DNA of 64,000 nucleotides, taken from positions 104,952,501-105,016,500 of the forward strand of contig CM060881.1 in NCBI GenBank assembly GCA_030762935.1, written 5' to 3'. Positions within the stretch are counted from its first letter, which is position 1. Every line of letters begins with the position of its first letter. Of this stretch, positions 45,521-57,030 are shown one piece after another. The notes beneath the pieces are model-generated. The model ran no database searches. It was not told the DNA's origin and saw only the letters and a program-made list of their open reading frames with translations. The DNA comes from Hymenopus coronatus (taxonomy: Eukaryota > Arthropoda > Insecta > Mantodea > Hymenopodidae). Both the position numbers and the translations under genes were made by a program.

Positions 45521-45934
45521 AATAAATCAGTAAATATAGAAGTTGCATCCTGTAAAATGTTAAGTAAGATGTATATACTTTCTGAGATGATAGCTCATGG
45601 AGTTAGTAAATTTAACGTATGCTAGATAGGGTCTTTTAATCTCCAACTAAAGGTTGTTTTTGAAAGCTGAAATCTTCAAATTCCATTTCAACTGTTTACC
45701 GAAAGTAAAGAAATAAATCGGTGGTTAAGACAAAGGTGCCCATTGTTACCCTTTATATTTAAATCACATAGAGATAAATTATTAAAGTGGCTGAAAAATT
45801 TGGGCGAAACTTATGTTTTAAATAAACATAATTGCATATCCTGTTGTTTTCATGTGATCTATCTATATTTGAAAACTCTGAACCCAAGACAGAAGACAAA
45901 TTTTTAAGTGAAATCGTAAAACTTTGCAATTTAA
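45521..45934. other. Unassigned spacer
   Basis: AT-rich; nothing recognised. Confidence 0.4.
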
Positions 45935-46650
45935 GAATGTGATATTATCCCTATCCATATGACTTTCTTTACCTATTCTGCAAACAAACTACCCATAGAA
46001 AAGATTATTCAATTATATACAACATTCTAATCGAGACTAGCATTGGCAGTAGTTACTAAACTCATTATTTTGCTCCCTTCTATGCAGTAAGAAAATAAGG
46101 GAATATATTTTGCTAAACCGAATGTGAAAAATCGAAATAAAACATAAGAGATGAATCAAAAGGTGACTTATCCTTTGAGGAAAAATAGGTAGCTTACAAT
46201 GACAAAGAATATCTCGGAAGTGGTCAAACCCCTCCCAAAAAAAGTCTAAAATTCATCCAGAATGAAGAAGTCTCCAGGGATATTCCCAGAGTATGTACAT
46301 TTTATTTGTGATGTAAATATCTTCAATATACGTATTTTAATCAAAATTCATTACAGTAATCTTTGATAAAATAAAATTAAAAAAACTCCCTGTAAAGGTA
46401 GTATGAGTGAGGGAATATTATTGAAAATCTTCGTGTAGCACCCTTGGAAGATAGTAAACTTGTGCCAAGTTTTTAACTGTCTTTTTTACTTTGAGGTTAA
46501 CTGTACACTTGCACACACGGTACTTTTTCTAAACATTTTTTGGACTCGGGGACCTCAAAACATATCTTTATGACGAGACTTTGACTTCGAATTTTTGGTG
46601 TAATACAATATATTCCTCACCGCTACGTACCATATGCATCGTCGTATAGT
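45935..46650 (-). mobile_element. PALT copy
   Basis: Starts GTGATATTATCCCTATCCAT, ends in a rearranged palindrome (GCTACGTACCATATGCATCG..AGTGAAAGT) followed by AAAAC. The CACACGG tract is short. Confidence 0.8.
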
Positions 46651-47279
46651 GAAAGTAAAACTATCTACATTAAAAACTGCTCAAATTTAAGAAATAATTA
46701 TTTCACAATGAATTAAATAAATGTTTATTGAAAGAAAATTATTAAAAGGAAAATATTGAACAAATTACATAGAGAGACTGTTATAAAATTTTACAAGAAC
46801 ATTTACCAACGATACTACATTGTGCTAATAATTAGAATTTAACAAAGAATGTAATTGTTAATGCGTATGGTTGTATAGTTGGATATAACTGGGCTAAAAG
46901 AGAAACGAAAACATTAGAAGAAAACTAAATATAATAATCATTACAGCTATAATAGAACAACACAGCAAGTAATTGCAAGAAACTCTATTTAGGATGGATC
47001 CTATCCGTATTCCAGCCTACATAGACAAATACAGGGTCTTCAGATTTATTCGGTCTTTAGGGCCTTGTCTCAAAGGGGAGGTGCGGAATTGAAATTTGGA
47101 CTGCATGCATTGCCGACTTTGTAAACAGGTTAATGTACTGGGCGTCGCAGAGCTGTTTTCCGCCAGGATATTTTTTTCCATTCTTTTCATGCGAAATAGA
47201 AGTGACTACCGATCACAGAATTTGCATGGTTGAGTGCTATTTCCGAGCTGGAAGAATGCAATACCTATCAGCATAAATA
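46651..47279. other. Unassigned spacer
   Basis: No frame or repeat recognised. Confidence 0.4.
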
Positions 47280-47554
47280 GTCGCCCTCCGTGGTGTCATG
47301 GTTACCGTGCTAACTTCATATACCCAAGGTCGCGGGTTCAAAGCTGGCGGAGGACAATGGATTTTTTCGGGCGTAAAAATCCTTAGCATGGCTTCCTTCG
47401 GAAGGGAAGTAAAGCTGTGGGTCCCGTGTCGTAGATTTACGGCACGTAAAAGAACCTCAAGCCTGATAAGAGAGAGGCCTCTGAGCAAAATTAAGCGATC
47501 TTTGACGCCCAATATAGAATGGGACGCTGAGAACCAAAGCAATTAAAGAGCGTC
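47280..47554 (+). mobile_element. tRNA-derived SINE, family S3, best copy
   Basis: Head CCCTCCGTGGTGTCATGGTT and B-box-like GCGGGTTCAAAGC; body as in the 41768 copy with GGCTTCCTTCGGAAGGGAAG and GGCACGTAAAAGAACCTC. CATAAATA at 47272-47279 and 47555-47562 may be the target duplication; the 41768 copy also ends GTCCATA, so part of it may be element sequence. Confidence 0.85.
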
Positions 47555-47562
47555 CATAAATA

Positions 47563-48754
47563 ACAGGCCATTTCATTTTTATCAATATAAATGCTGCGAT
47601 TGCGAGTTTACGACACGCAAGCGAACGTTTCAAATGTAAATATTGGCAAGGTACGATACAAGGTGGCCTCGAAACTGTTGACATCCACCTCTTCTACTCA
47701 TCTTGCCCTAGTCCTCTGCAAGAGGCAATGAATGCGTGATAAACTTGCTCCTTATATTGACGTCATGTGGGAATAAACGACTGGCGGCACATAAGCCCAG
47801 TGGAATAACAGAAATCTGAAGATGGAGGAAGAGTTTAAAGACCAGTTTTAACTTTGTGAAGCCTTATACAAAGGGAGTGAAGTTATTTTTTATGCGGTGC
47901 ATAAGAATTTATTGCATTAAATAATATTAATATTCTTTTGAACATTTTATCCCAGAAGTCTTGCTCCTGCTATTGATATTGGATCTTTATGACCCCCTAT
48001 AAGAATTATTCCTTTCAATGCCCTTCATGTTCCAGAACAGGCCCAAGGGCCCAAACCGAGCAATGTTTGATGATGATGATGATGATGGTAACGAACTGTA
48101 TATGTTTTCTCCACAAAGCCAATGTGTCCTATCAATGAATGATAAAATGCTTATATATAGTTAAACATGTATAGCTTTACTCATTTTGCACCTGTACTTA
48201 TCAAACCCTAATGGCATTTTCAATTTACATTTCGTCTTTGTTTTGTTAGCAAGTTAGCAATTGTTATTGTACATTGTACAATGCGCACTGTATTTGTGAA
48301 TAAGCAGCTTAGCGGGTGTATGCGGGTATGTTATTTTTGGCACGTTACTGTGCTATAAATCTTTGAACCCTTGGTCCGTACATGAGCAATTTCATTTGTG
48401 TTTTTATATCAAACAGCAGATGGTATCGATTACTGGGCAGTACCACAGAACATCTCTTCGTGATGAATACAAAATGTGTCCACATGGAAACAGCAATTCC
48501 ATGAAAATATACAACACCAACTTCATTTATTTTGCAGCATACGACTCTGATAGCCAGCAAAACGCATTTCAGTTAATACTGCAATTAATGCGTGAATATT
48601 TTACATGTAGAAATATGGCAGTGAGAATTCCTCTGTAGTTCAAACTGGAGTTCAAACTGTAGTGTCTGTAATTTTAAACTTCTTGTTTCTTTTTCAAACT
48701 TATCGGCTGCATAAGTTACAAGATTGATTTAAAAACTCCATACTTCTTTTTACT
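47563..48754. other. Unassigned sequence, possible LINE 3' end
   Basis: 47995-48087 has CCAAGGGCCCAAACCGAGCA followed by (GAT)n at about 48069-48087, like RTE-type LINE tails, but no coding sequence precedes it. A 91-residue frame (48363-48638) and its antisense have no domain. Confidence 0.4.
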
Positions 48755-48872
48755 TTCGGTTCCTTTCTCCGGCATTGCATTCCACCGGAAATCCATTTTC
48801 ATTCCATCCATCAAAAATATCATCGCCTGTGGTGCCTATGTAGTAAAACCAGGGCTTAAACAACACCAAAAA
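48755..48872 (+). mobile_element. SINE S1, 3' half
   Basis: CTTTCTCCGGCATTGCATTC, CATTTTCATTCCATC and ATCGCCTGTGGTGCC match the S1 body; it ends AACACCAAAAAG directly against a PALT copy. Confidence 0.75.
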
Positions 48873-48883
48873 GTCTGTGTTCC

Positions 48884-49175
48884 ATTCGCATTACTTTCTC
48901 TACATGCCTGTAACAATGATTGTTAAAAAGCTTATTCTTACTTCAAGCTAACTGAGATAAAATTAGCATCAATGGTCTTATAACATACTTCCTTTTTAGT
49001 AAAAGGGAAATAAGGGAGTACTATGCTCATAAGCGATAGTAAAATATTTTAAAAGCTGGTTGCTATGTGTTTGTAGTTCCTTTGTTTGTATGGCCAGGAG
49101 TTGACAAATTCCCCTATGAGAAAAGTATAAGTATTTTAAAGCTGACAACATAACAAGATAATTCAGTACTTTTTT
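48884..49175 (-). mobile_element. PALT copy, first third only
   Basis: Begins after AAAAAG with TCTGTGTTCCATTCGCATTAC and continues to AAAGCTGACAAC. The rest is absent. Confidence 0.82.
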
Positions 49176-49926
49176 CATTATAAACTGTTGTCGCTATTCA
49201 GATGTTTCTCGCAATGTCATGGAAAGTGTAGGACTAGCATATCATTATATCATTATTGATACCGTTTCCTTTACGTTATGCGGTCTTGCCTTCAAAGAAA
49301 TATAGATCTCAAAGTTGCAAACTTGATATTGATTAAGATGAGATATATAAAAAATGTGGAAGCTACATATAAAAACGATTGGAGGTATGGAAAGTTATTT
49401 ATTGTAATATATGACATAATTTAAATGCAAAATAAAGTATAATTGTTTCAACATATATGTTGATATTACGTTCTGTTGTGAATTGCCATGAATGAAATCG
49501 CAAATTACTTTTAGTTAAATCTAATTAGGTCAATGTATTACATAAAATCATTTATTATATACATATTGTAATATAACAATACGCAAATTCCGCTTAAGAA
49601 AACATTGAGCTTTTTTACTATCAGAATTTTCTGCTAGCTAACTGTAGTTGTTCCAGTTTCTCTTTGTACAGAAATGACTCGTTTCCTCTGGAAGTTATAA
49701 TGCTTGAATATCCAAATATTGACGCATATACATGAAAAGTTATCGTGATTACTGTTACGAAGGTATAAACGCAGGAGTCGATGGCTTACATGTTGGATTG
49801 TTTTCTGTTCCCGACATTATAAACAACACACGATGCACTTTTCACAAGGAAGAGACATCCCCTACTGCCACGTGTTTACTCACTGCTTTCACGGAGCAAG
49901 ACTATTTGTTTTGACACAAAAATAAA
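49176..49926. other. Unassigned AT-rich spacer
   Basis: One domain-free open frame (49732-49914). Confidence 0.4.
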
Positions 49927-50180
49927 GGAGCTCGCTTGGGTATTGTGAGGGTAGCGTGTCTATCTCACATTCAACAGGTCGCGAGTTGGAATCTTGCTTA
50001 GGGTAAGTTACCCAGGTAAGGGTTTTCCGGAGTTTTCCCTTATCTTGAGAAGACGAATGTTGAGTAACTTTAAGCTCTGTGGACCCCGATATAATTTGAG
50101 TATCATTTCACCGATATCATTCATCGTGCAATATCACCAATCAGGTTAAACGACGTTCAGGTATAAAAGAAAAGAAAAAA
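49927..50180 (+). mobile_element. tRNA-derived SINE, family S2
   Basis: Head GCTCGCTTGGGTATTGTGAG, GGTAGCGTGTCTATCTCACA and B-box-like GCGAGTTGGAATC. The body has TACCCAGGTAAGGGTTTTCC, GAGAAGACGAATGTTGAGTA and CAATCAGGTTAAACGACG. It ends in A-rich sequence that merges with the next PALT start. Confidence 0.83.
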
Positions 50181-50185
50181 AATAT

Positions 50186-50998
50186 CTGATATGTTCCATT
50201 CACATTACTTTCTTTACATCTCTCTATCAAATTATAGTTAAAAAGCTTATTTTTCTACCTACTTCAAGCTAATAAGAGATAAACATCAGCAGAAATGTTT
50301 TCCTGTAAATAAAAGAGAAATACACTAAGTAAATAGAAGGGATTACACTAAGCTTAACCGACTGTCAAATGTTTTAAAATGTGGTTGCTATGGGATTGAG
50401 ATCTATTTCCTTCCCGTATTAGAAAAGTATAAATATTTTAAAACTGAAACCAGTAACAAGGAATTTCTAAAAAATGGCCAACTCCACAAAAATGTATGTA
50501 ACGTAAATTGTGTGTTTTAACAAGCTCTACCTTTCCTGTTAAGTAAGTTTTAGTATATCTCTTACGGTTTGCCAGTTATGCTTGTTATTGCTTACGATTT
50601 ACCAAATCGTTAGAATCGTTTTTGAGCAAATCAACATTTTCGAGCATTTCTCCATTTAAAGGTAGCTGGGGGTGGGGGACTTTTCTTCAAAAATCGTGTC
50701 GCATCCTTGGATGATACTGAACTTTTAATACCAAGTTTGGTATTTAACGGATTTTTCGTTTTTGAGCTATGCTGTCCACAGACACACACACAAACACACG
50801 CACACGCACACACATACACACACACACTCCAACAGACGACATACACGGACATTTTTCTAAAATGCTTATTTGGGATTCAGGGGTCTCAAGACATATATTT
50901 CCGGTGAAATTTCAGTATCGAATTTTTGAGTGTAGTACATTACCTTCTCTATATCCTATTATATATGTATATTTCTTTACACGTACACTATGTACATG
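50186..50998 (-). mobile_element. PALT copy with a (CA)n tract
   Basis: Begins ATCTGATATGTTCCATTCAC after a run of A. Contains CA-rich sequence at 50780-50826. The end is rearranged: CTTCTCTATATCCTATTATATATG then CTTTACACGTACACTATGTAC. Confidence 0.85.
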
Positions 50999-51671
50999 TG
51001 ACGACTGCATTAAACTGTCAGGCTCCGGAAGCATGCAATAATATACGGGGTGCCTTGGATAGATACTGAGCAGCACATACGGTGGTCTACTCCTGGTCTC
51101 TCAACAGGCGCCTAACCTCAGGCGCTGGCTTGTAAGTCTACTTACGAGGAAGGTAAACAGAGAAATAAAGAAAGAAAGAAAAAAAAAGACAGGCAGGCAG
51201 GCAGACAGACAGACAGAAAAAACAGCTACCTGTGTCTACAGATTGGATAGGGCGTATCAAGTCAGTCTGGGGATAAGAAAGGAGCTCTTTTAATGATATT
51301 TTCAGTGAAATATTAACTTCATTTCTGAAATTTTGGGGTTAACGTGACATCAAAGGACAAAAAATGAAACATTATCAATAACAATTGGTCAGTTCAACAG
51401 TATTCTGGTCGAAAATGAAATCCTAGAATGCTTTCCTGAGCCACAGAACGAATGTCGCTTGAAGAGCGTTCTTAAGCTAGGCCCACTCAGTTTGGAGGTG
51501 GCGTTTTGAACCTGTTCGATTTTGGTTATTGCAGTTATCACGCAGGCCATTATTACGGTTACGTTTGAAAAACTGTGCAGATATGCAGAAATATCCTGTG
51601 CAGTTCACCTTTAAAGCTATGAGTTACTAAAATGAGGACAAACAAACTATCAGATTTAACAGTCATGGAAT
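50999..51671. other. Unassigned sequence with AAAG and GACAG tracts
   Basis: 51155-51220 holds (GAAA)n followed by (GGCA)n/(GACA)n. 51040-51150 is GC-richer and could be a further repeat (GGGGTGCCTTGGATAG..GGCGCCTAACCTCAGGCGC). 51240-51670 is unassigned. Confidence 0.5.
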
Positions 51672-52025
51672 CGGATAGGTAGAATCAGACTGAAAAATTC
51701 AACGTCATAGCCGTGATTTGAACCACTGATCTCCCGGTCTCTAGCCGGTTGCTCTGCCACTGAGCTACCATGGCAATATGCTGGCATAGCATTGCATTTC
51801 TCAGCTGACTTGCATGCTTCCCGGTAAACCACAAGGTGTTCTCAAATTATTTTGAGATGACAACCCCAATGGCGACTTACAATGTTGTAAGTACTCTAAG
51901 TCCCAGGATTCATAGTATAGCCAACTATTATGGTTTACCGGGAAACATGTGGCAGAGCAACCGGCTAGAGACCGGGAGATCCATGGTTCAAATCCCGGCT
52001 ATGACATTGACTCTACCTATCTAGT
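51672..52025. mobile_element. Fold-back of two tRNA-like units, family S-T
   Basis: The left arm (51672-51835) holds the reversed unit: GCCGTGATTTGAACCACTGA, TCCCGGTCTCTAGCCGGTTG, CTTCCCGGTAAACCA. The right arm (51931-52025) holds the forward unit: TGGTTTACCGGGAAACATG, GCAGAGCAACCGGCTAGAGA, CATGGTTCAAATCCCGGC. The centre includes ATTATTTTGAGATGACAACC and TTACAATGTTGTAAGT, itself palindromic. The right unit lacks the GCTACCATGGCA part. Confidence 0.85.
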
Positions 52026-52733
52026 TGCTGTCCTACACACGGCTTGTGGAATATTTCGGCAATGTAAAAGACGAGTACCTGGCTAAATTTACCACCGTGG
52101 CTATTAGAAGGACTAAAACGGTGTGAAGGAGAACTTGAGTGCCAGTGTAAGTAGTCTAAAATAAAACTGATGTGCCATAAAGCCAGAGGCCAGTTTTGTG
52201 TTGAATTAATTTCATATTAAAATTTGAATAAGTGGTGTTTGTGTTTAGTATTACTCTACATACACTCGCATTAATTTCGTGCTAAATTTTGGGCAGAATT
52301 TGAAATCGAAATTAACATTATTAACATTAATTTTAAATCCATTATTTAAAAATCGAAAACCATTTAATTCCAATCAAGATCGTGAATATAATCAAATCAG
52401 CCATCACCACACTGCAACATACAACAAGTTGACAATTTTGTTTTTATAACTGTTCTTCTGTCTGTAACAACTAAAAAAAAACCTATTTGTCACTGTCAGC
52501 ATTTGATTGCACTAACCAAAAGCGTTGAATAGCCTTTTTACAGAAAACGCGATAAGACTCACCTTTTGCTTTGAATGCCAAGATTGCTGTTATTACATCT
52601 ACTTTGTTACCGGAACCAGAATAGAACAACTAGTTCAATATGCATTTAGTTAATTGCTGTCGCTACATAAATTAAATCATCGATACGTGATTTATTGAAT
52701 AGACTTGAATGCTCAAACAGGCAATTTAAGGCT
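52026..52733. other. Unassigned AT-rich spacer
   Basis: Contains the short direct repeat ATTAACATTATTAACATTA near 52311-52330; nothing else recognised. Confidence 0.4.
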
Positions 52734-52890
52734 ACTTCCATGGTAGAATGGTCAGCGAGCTGACTTCTCACCAGGAGTTCTGGGTTCGATTCCTGGATGG
52801 AACCGAGAATTTTTCTTTAACCACAATTATTCTCCATCCCCCACTGTCTGGAAGTATGTATGCGAGAATGAATGGTGTGTGTGTATGTGT
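52734..52890 (+). mobile_element. tRNA-like SINE, family S4
   Basis: CTTCCATGGTAGAATGGTCA and GGGTTCGATTCC are A-box- and B-box-like. TTCCAT can pair with ATGGAA, giving a partial acceptor stem. The body TTTTTCTTTAACCACAATTA and GTATGTATGCGAGAATGAATGG follows, and a TG tract. The anticodon arm is not well formed, so a SINE is preferred to a tRNA gene. Confidence 0.6.
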
Positions 52891-52955
52891 GCGTGGGCTT
52901 GAGGAAAATAAACGATTTAAACCCAAGGTAAAGAACTTACAGACCACGAATTTTT

Positions 52956-53801
52956 ACTTTCTCCATACGCACTATGTACATAGTGTATAGAGAAAGTATT
53001 GCACTCCACCAAAAATTCGATACCGAGATTTCACCGGAAATATATGTTTTAGGGTCCCCAATATCCAAAAAAAGCATTTTCACAAAAAGGTCCGTGTGTC
53101 TGTGAACACGATAACTCAAAAACGAAAAGTCGGTAAAATACCAAACTTGGTATTTAAGTTTAGTATCTTCCATGGATGCAACACAAAGATTTTGAGAAAA
53201 ATCCCCCCACCCCCAACTACCCTTTACATGGAACTTTTTTCGAAAATTTTGATTTTCTCAAAAATGGCTCTAACGATTTTGACTAAAATTTCGGATATTA
53301 AACATATTTACCTGACAAATGAAATGTATATCTTGAGTTTTCTGGGAATAGCCTCTGAAGAGTAGTTTATTCTGGATGAATTTTACTAAATTTTGAATGA
53401 CTGCTAAACCGTAAGAGATGGACAAAAACTTTACACAAAAACTGTAGAGCACTCTAAAACACACAATTTATGTTATTTACATTTTTTTCGTGGAGTTCGT
53501 CATTTTTGTGACATTCCTTATTTTTGGTTTCCGCTATGAAAAACGTATACTTTTCTCATACAGGAACTTGTCAACTCCTATCCATATAAACAAAGGAACT
53601 TCATTGACATAGCAACCAGCTTTTGACTATCACTTTAACCTACGGTTGTCCTTTGTTTCGCTTCTACTTACAAGGAAGCGAGTAATAAGACTATTTCTGC
53701 TATTTTTTTCTGATTAGCATTAAGTAAATAGAAGTATAAGCTTTTTAAGAATTATTTGTTGCAGGGATATGAAGAAAGTCATGTGAATGGTACACATCAG
53801 A
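52956..53801 (+). mobile_element. PALT, best-preserved copy (family reference)
   Basis: 846 bp. Left end: 42-bp palindrome, 52956-52997, with two mismatching pairs at most. Then the conserved AAAAATTCGATACCGAGATT block, a TG-type tract (53092-53103), AACTCAAAAACGAAAAGTCG, CCCCAACTACCCTTTACATGG, AAAAATGGCTCTAACGATTT, AATGTATATCTTGAGTTTTC, CTAAACCGTAAGAGATGGAC, AAGGAACTTCATTGACATAG, AAGTAAATAGAAGTATAAGC, and the right end: GAAGAAAGTC, then ATGTG..CACAT (53781-53797), then CAGA. T-runs of five and six bases flank it. TCTCTA/TAGAGA near both ends forms a subterminal inverted repeat. Features resemble non-autonomous Helentron/HINE-type Helitrons (terminal hairpin, subterminal inverted repeats, inner microsatellite, T|T targets), but the class is inferred. 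No protein recognised. Confidence 0.93.
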
Positions 53802-54101
53802 TTTTTTCTAATGCAAAGCCCCCGATATGACCTTAAAGGGGGCTATATAGAGGAAAAAATAAAAGAATGATATAAAGCTTTCTCATAATTTTATTATTAG
53901 TTTATGTTTCTACAATTTAATGGATTCTTAGTTAAAGTTATGTGGTAACAAACCTTTATATTATGTACGTCTGTCTCTCTAACATACATGTGTTCTGCAA
54001 GTGTATTTACTCCTTCCAAAATAACCACTATTTAATATTTCACCTATGGCTCTTAGTGAATTAATCCGGAATAAAAAGAGATAAATTATAGGTATAGTTT
54101 T
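53802..54101. other. Unassigned spacer
   Basis: Nothing recognised. Confidence 0.4.
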
Positions 54102-54135
54102 ACTACCTCTACATGTACTATGTACATAGTGTATA

Positions 54136-54809
54136 CCAAGTGACCCAAAAGTGTCGTATTTCATGTAAGGAGATAACCCTTCATGCGATAAAGGAGTTAC
54201 CGGATTCAAAGGGGAAATTGGAAGCAAACACCGTTCTGGGGTGCATCAGCAAATAGCGCAGCGAACTTCGTTCCACACTTCTTTGTCAGCCAAAACGGAG
54301 AGGGAATCGCAGTCTCGCGATATACTGAATGCTGTATTAATGTAAAAGTAACCGAAAACATAGTTACAGAGCCTTTATTTCATCCCTCGGTGTTCACCAA
54401 TAGCTAGTTTTATAATTGTGTATACGCTGTTCATATTTACATTAGAGACTAGATCCACTGAAGGGTGAATCAAAATATTAAGGTAACGTAACAAATGCCA
54501 CGCTTTTTTATTATTGTTATTATTATTATTTATTCTATAAGAGAATAAGTCAAAAAATAAAGGCAATAACATACCTACAAACACAAAAGCAGGTAATGTT
54601 TCACTGTATTATAATCACTTGCGTAGCAAAGAAAACCCAATACATGAAAGCGTCGTAACGATAAATCTGGAATAAGTATGGATTAAAACATGAAAATATA
54701 ATAAGGAAAAGTGTGAAAACATAAGATCACGTAGTACAATGAAATGTTACTTACCATCCGTTTGCATAGTTTTTGTTATGACCCATTATTATTAATAATA
54801 ACGATAACG

Positions 54810-54862
<53 letters not shown>

Positions 54863-55636
54863 GGGAAATACTTCGTGCTGTCGTGTGTGCATGGTTTTGT
54901 TACATGTTTTTATGTTTGGTTAATTCTGCTAAGCGTAATAATATTAATGATTATGGTAATAATAAATCACTGTTGTTCTTATGTTTGCATATTTTTTGTT
55001 ACGATTTTTCAAGTTTTGATTTATTCTGCTAAGCATAATACCATTAATGATTAGTAATACAGGGAAACACAACATGCTCTCGTGTTTCTATATATGTTTT
55101 CACGTTTTATTTAATTCTGTTAAGCGTACAATAATAACAATGATAAGATTAATGATAGTGATAATATAATAATTATAATAATAAATATAGTGAAAGGATG
55201 CGTACCTCCGTGAGTGGTTTTTGTTACGGTACCTTAATGTTTTGATTTAGCCTTCAGTGGATCTACTACTCTCTATAAATAAGAATAGCGTACATATTGT
55301 ATAAATTGTACACCCAATTACAAAACTACCTATGGGTGAACACTGATAGAAAACTTAATTCTCTCAAAAATAAACAAACAAACAAAAAAAAAGTGGAAAG
55401 CTGTTAACAGCGTTTTCGGTCTTTTATATATATCACCACGGACTGGAGACTGCAAGAGTGCGATTCTATCTCCATTTTTGCTGATGCACAAGATATGTGC
55501 AACGTAGATCGCTCGCTCTAATTGCTCATCCGCCACTGGCCCGTGTTTGTTTCCTATTGCCCCGTTGAATTCGGCAACTTTTATCTCAAAAAGGGTTATC
55601 CAAATTCGTGAAATACGGCGCTGTTGGGCCACCTGG
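54136..55636. mobile_element. 1.5-kb TA-flanked long-TIR element
   Basis: Begins CCAAGTGACCCAAAAGTGTC; ends, inverted, CCAGGTGGCCCAACAGCGCC. TA flanks it at 54134-54135 and 55637-55638. The arms run about 330-390 bases each (54136-54470 and 55245-55636), with matching blocks such as AAGCAAACACCGTTCTGGGG / AAACAAACACGGGCCAGTGG and CTAGATCCACTGAAGG. The centre is AT-rich with (AAT)n and GTAATGTTTCACT / AACACAA repeats. No transposase. A Tc1/mariner-type TA duplication with long arms points to a MITE-like fold-back. Confidence 0.9.
54811..54860. repeat. (AAT)n
   Basis: Near-pure AAT triplets within the TA element. Confidence 0.97.
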
Positions 55637-56371
55637 TAGAGAAGATGTTGTATTGTACCCAAAAATTCGATACCCAAATTTCATCGGATATGTATTTTTT
55701 GTGCGCCCCTGTATAGAAAAAAAAAGAAGGATTTCTAAGAAAAGGACAGTGCCTCTGTGTGTCTGTACACATCATAGCTCAAAAACGAGTTCGTTAAATA
55801 CCAAACTTGGTATTTAAGTTTAATATCTCCTAGGATGCACAAGATTTTCATGAAAACCATCCCACCGCAAGTATATTTTATATGTAAAAATTTTCGAATA
55901 TGTTGATTTTCTGAAAAATAGCTCTAAAGATTTTGATTAAAATGTCGTATATTAAAGATATTTACATGACAAATAAACTGCTTATATTGAATTTTTTGGA
56001 AATAGCCTCCGAAGACCTATTTATTCTGGACAAAATTTGCTGAATTTTGCGTAACTGCTAAACCGTAAGAGATAGACAAACATTTATATCCTGTTAAAAC
56101 ATATAGTTTAGATGAGATACATTTTTTCGTGAAGTTGCCATTTCCGAGATATACTTTGTTACTGTTTTCATTTATAAAACACTTAAACTTTTCTCATGAG
56201 GGAGTTTTGTGAGCTCCTGGCCATGCAAAGAAACAAATTTCAATCACATAGTGGCCAGCTTTTAAAATATTTAACTATCGGCTTAGCCTAGTGTATAACC
56301 TCATTTCCCTTCTATTTGGAAGGAAGCAAGTAATAAGATAATTTCTGATAGTGTTTTTAGAACACATCAAA

Positions 56372-56725
56372 GTTTTTTATATTGAAATACTAATGCAGAT
56401 TCTGTTACTAATCTGCATTTTACTAATCTGCAACAAGACTTTTTCTTGCTTTCTAACCTTTGTTTAGTATCCTGTAATTAATTACCAAATCTTTTTCGTC
56501 GAAATTCCAAACATTGTTTAACAGCTTCTAGTTGTATGATATGAAGACGCAATTTTCTGTGAGTTGAAATAGATGAATTTTTTTATGTTAAGAATAAAAT
56601 GAATATATGTTTCTTATTTATCGGTAAAATATCTTGAAAATATGAAAACCGCAAAAAATAAATTTAAATTATATTACAAGCATATGAAACATTTAATTTT
56701 TTTTTAATTCAACATCTTTCTCACT
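56372..56725. other. Unassigned AT-rich spacer
   Basis: Nothing recognised. Confidence 0.4.
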
Positions 56726-57030
56726 GAGCCAGGTGGCTCAGGCGTTTCGTCTGGGATTGGCATTTGGAATGTAGTGGGATCGGTTCCTTGCGGCCGACCT
56801 CAGTGACTTATTGTGTTTTCGAGGGGGTTTTCCCGGTTCACTAGGCGAATCCTGGAAAGGATTCTGCACTTCCCCAAACTTCCTGTCCCTTCATTTCATC
56901 TTCCATCTGTTTTAGGGCTGTAAGTGTCTAGAAGGTCTGCAGCAGAGGCGCCATTTCATGGAGGTGCCTGCGCTCTGAAAATTCAGCTCTCGACGCAGAG
57001 TTGTCTCGGGACTCAGGTGTTCTAACCGGG
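56726..57030 (+). mobile_element. tRNA-like SINE, family S5
   Basis: GAGCCAGGTGGCTCAGGCG at the start (A-box-like) and GTGGGATCGGTTCCTTGCGG (B-box-like), followed by GTTTTCCCGGTTCACTAGGC and GAAAGGATTCTGCACTTCCC, then a G+C-richer body to about 57030. Only this copy is seen; 60071 has a similar GATGGCTCAGGCGGTAACGC start. Confidence 0.55.

Larger units (their letters stand above)
54102..56371 (+). mobile_element. PALT copy with a TA element in its palindrome
   Basis: 54102-54135 gives ACTACCTCTACATGTACTATG..GTGTATA; 55637-56371 resumes TAGAGAAGATGTTG and continues to AACACATCAA, with the stretch between 56341 and 56360 shortened. Undoing the insert restores the CATAGTGTATAGAGAA palindrome arm. 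Confidence 0.88.

Noticed and set aside
48069..48087. RTE-type LINE with (GAT)n tail
   Set aside because: Only the tail and a short upstream stretch look right; no coding sequence precedes it, so I left it as a possibility only.
52734..52810. Functional tRNA gene
   Set aside because: A- and B-box-like blocks are present, but the anticodon arm is poor and a SINE-type body follows. The same holds for heads at 24302, 31900, 42870, 47280 and 59620.
54136..55636. Autonomous mariner transposon
   Set aside because: TA flanks and inverted ends fit, but the interior is triplet repeats and AT-rich DNA without a DDE/D protein.
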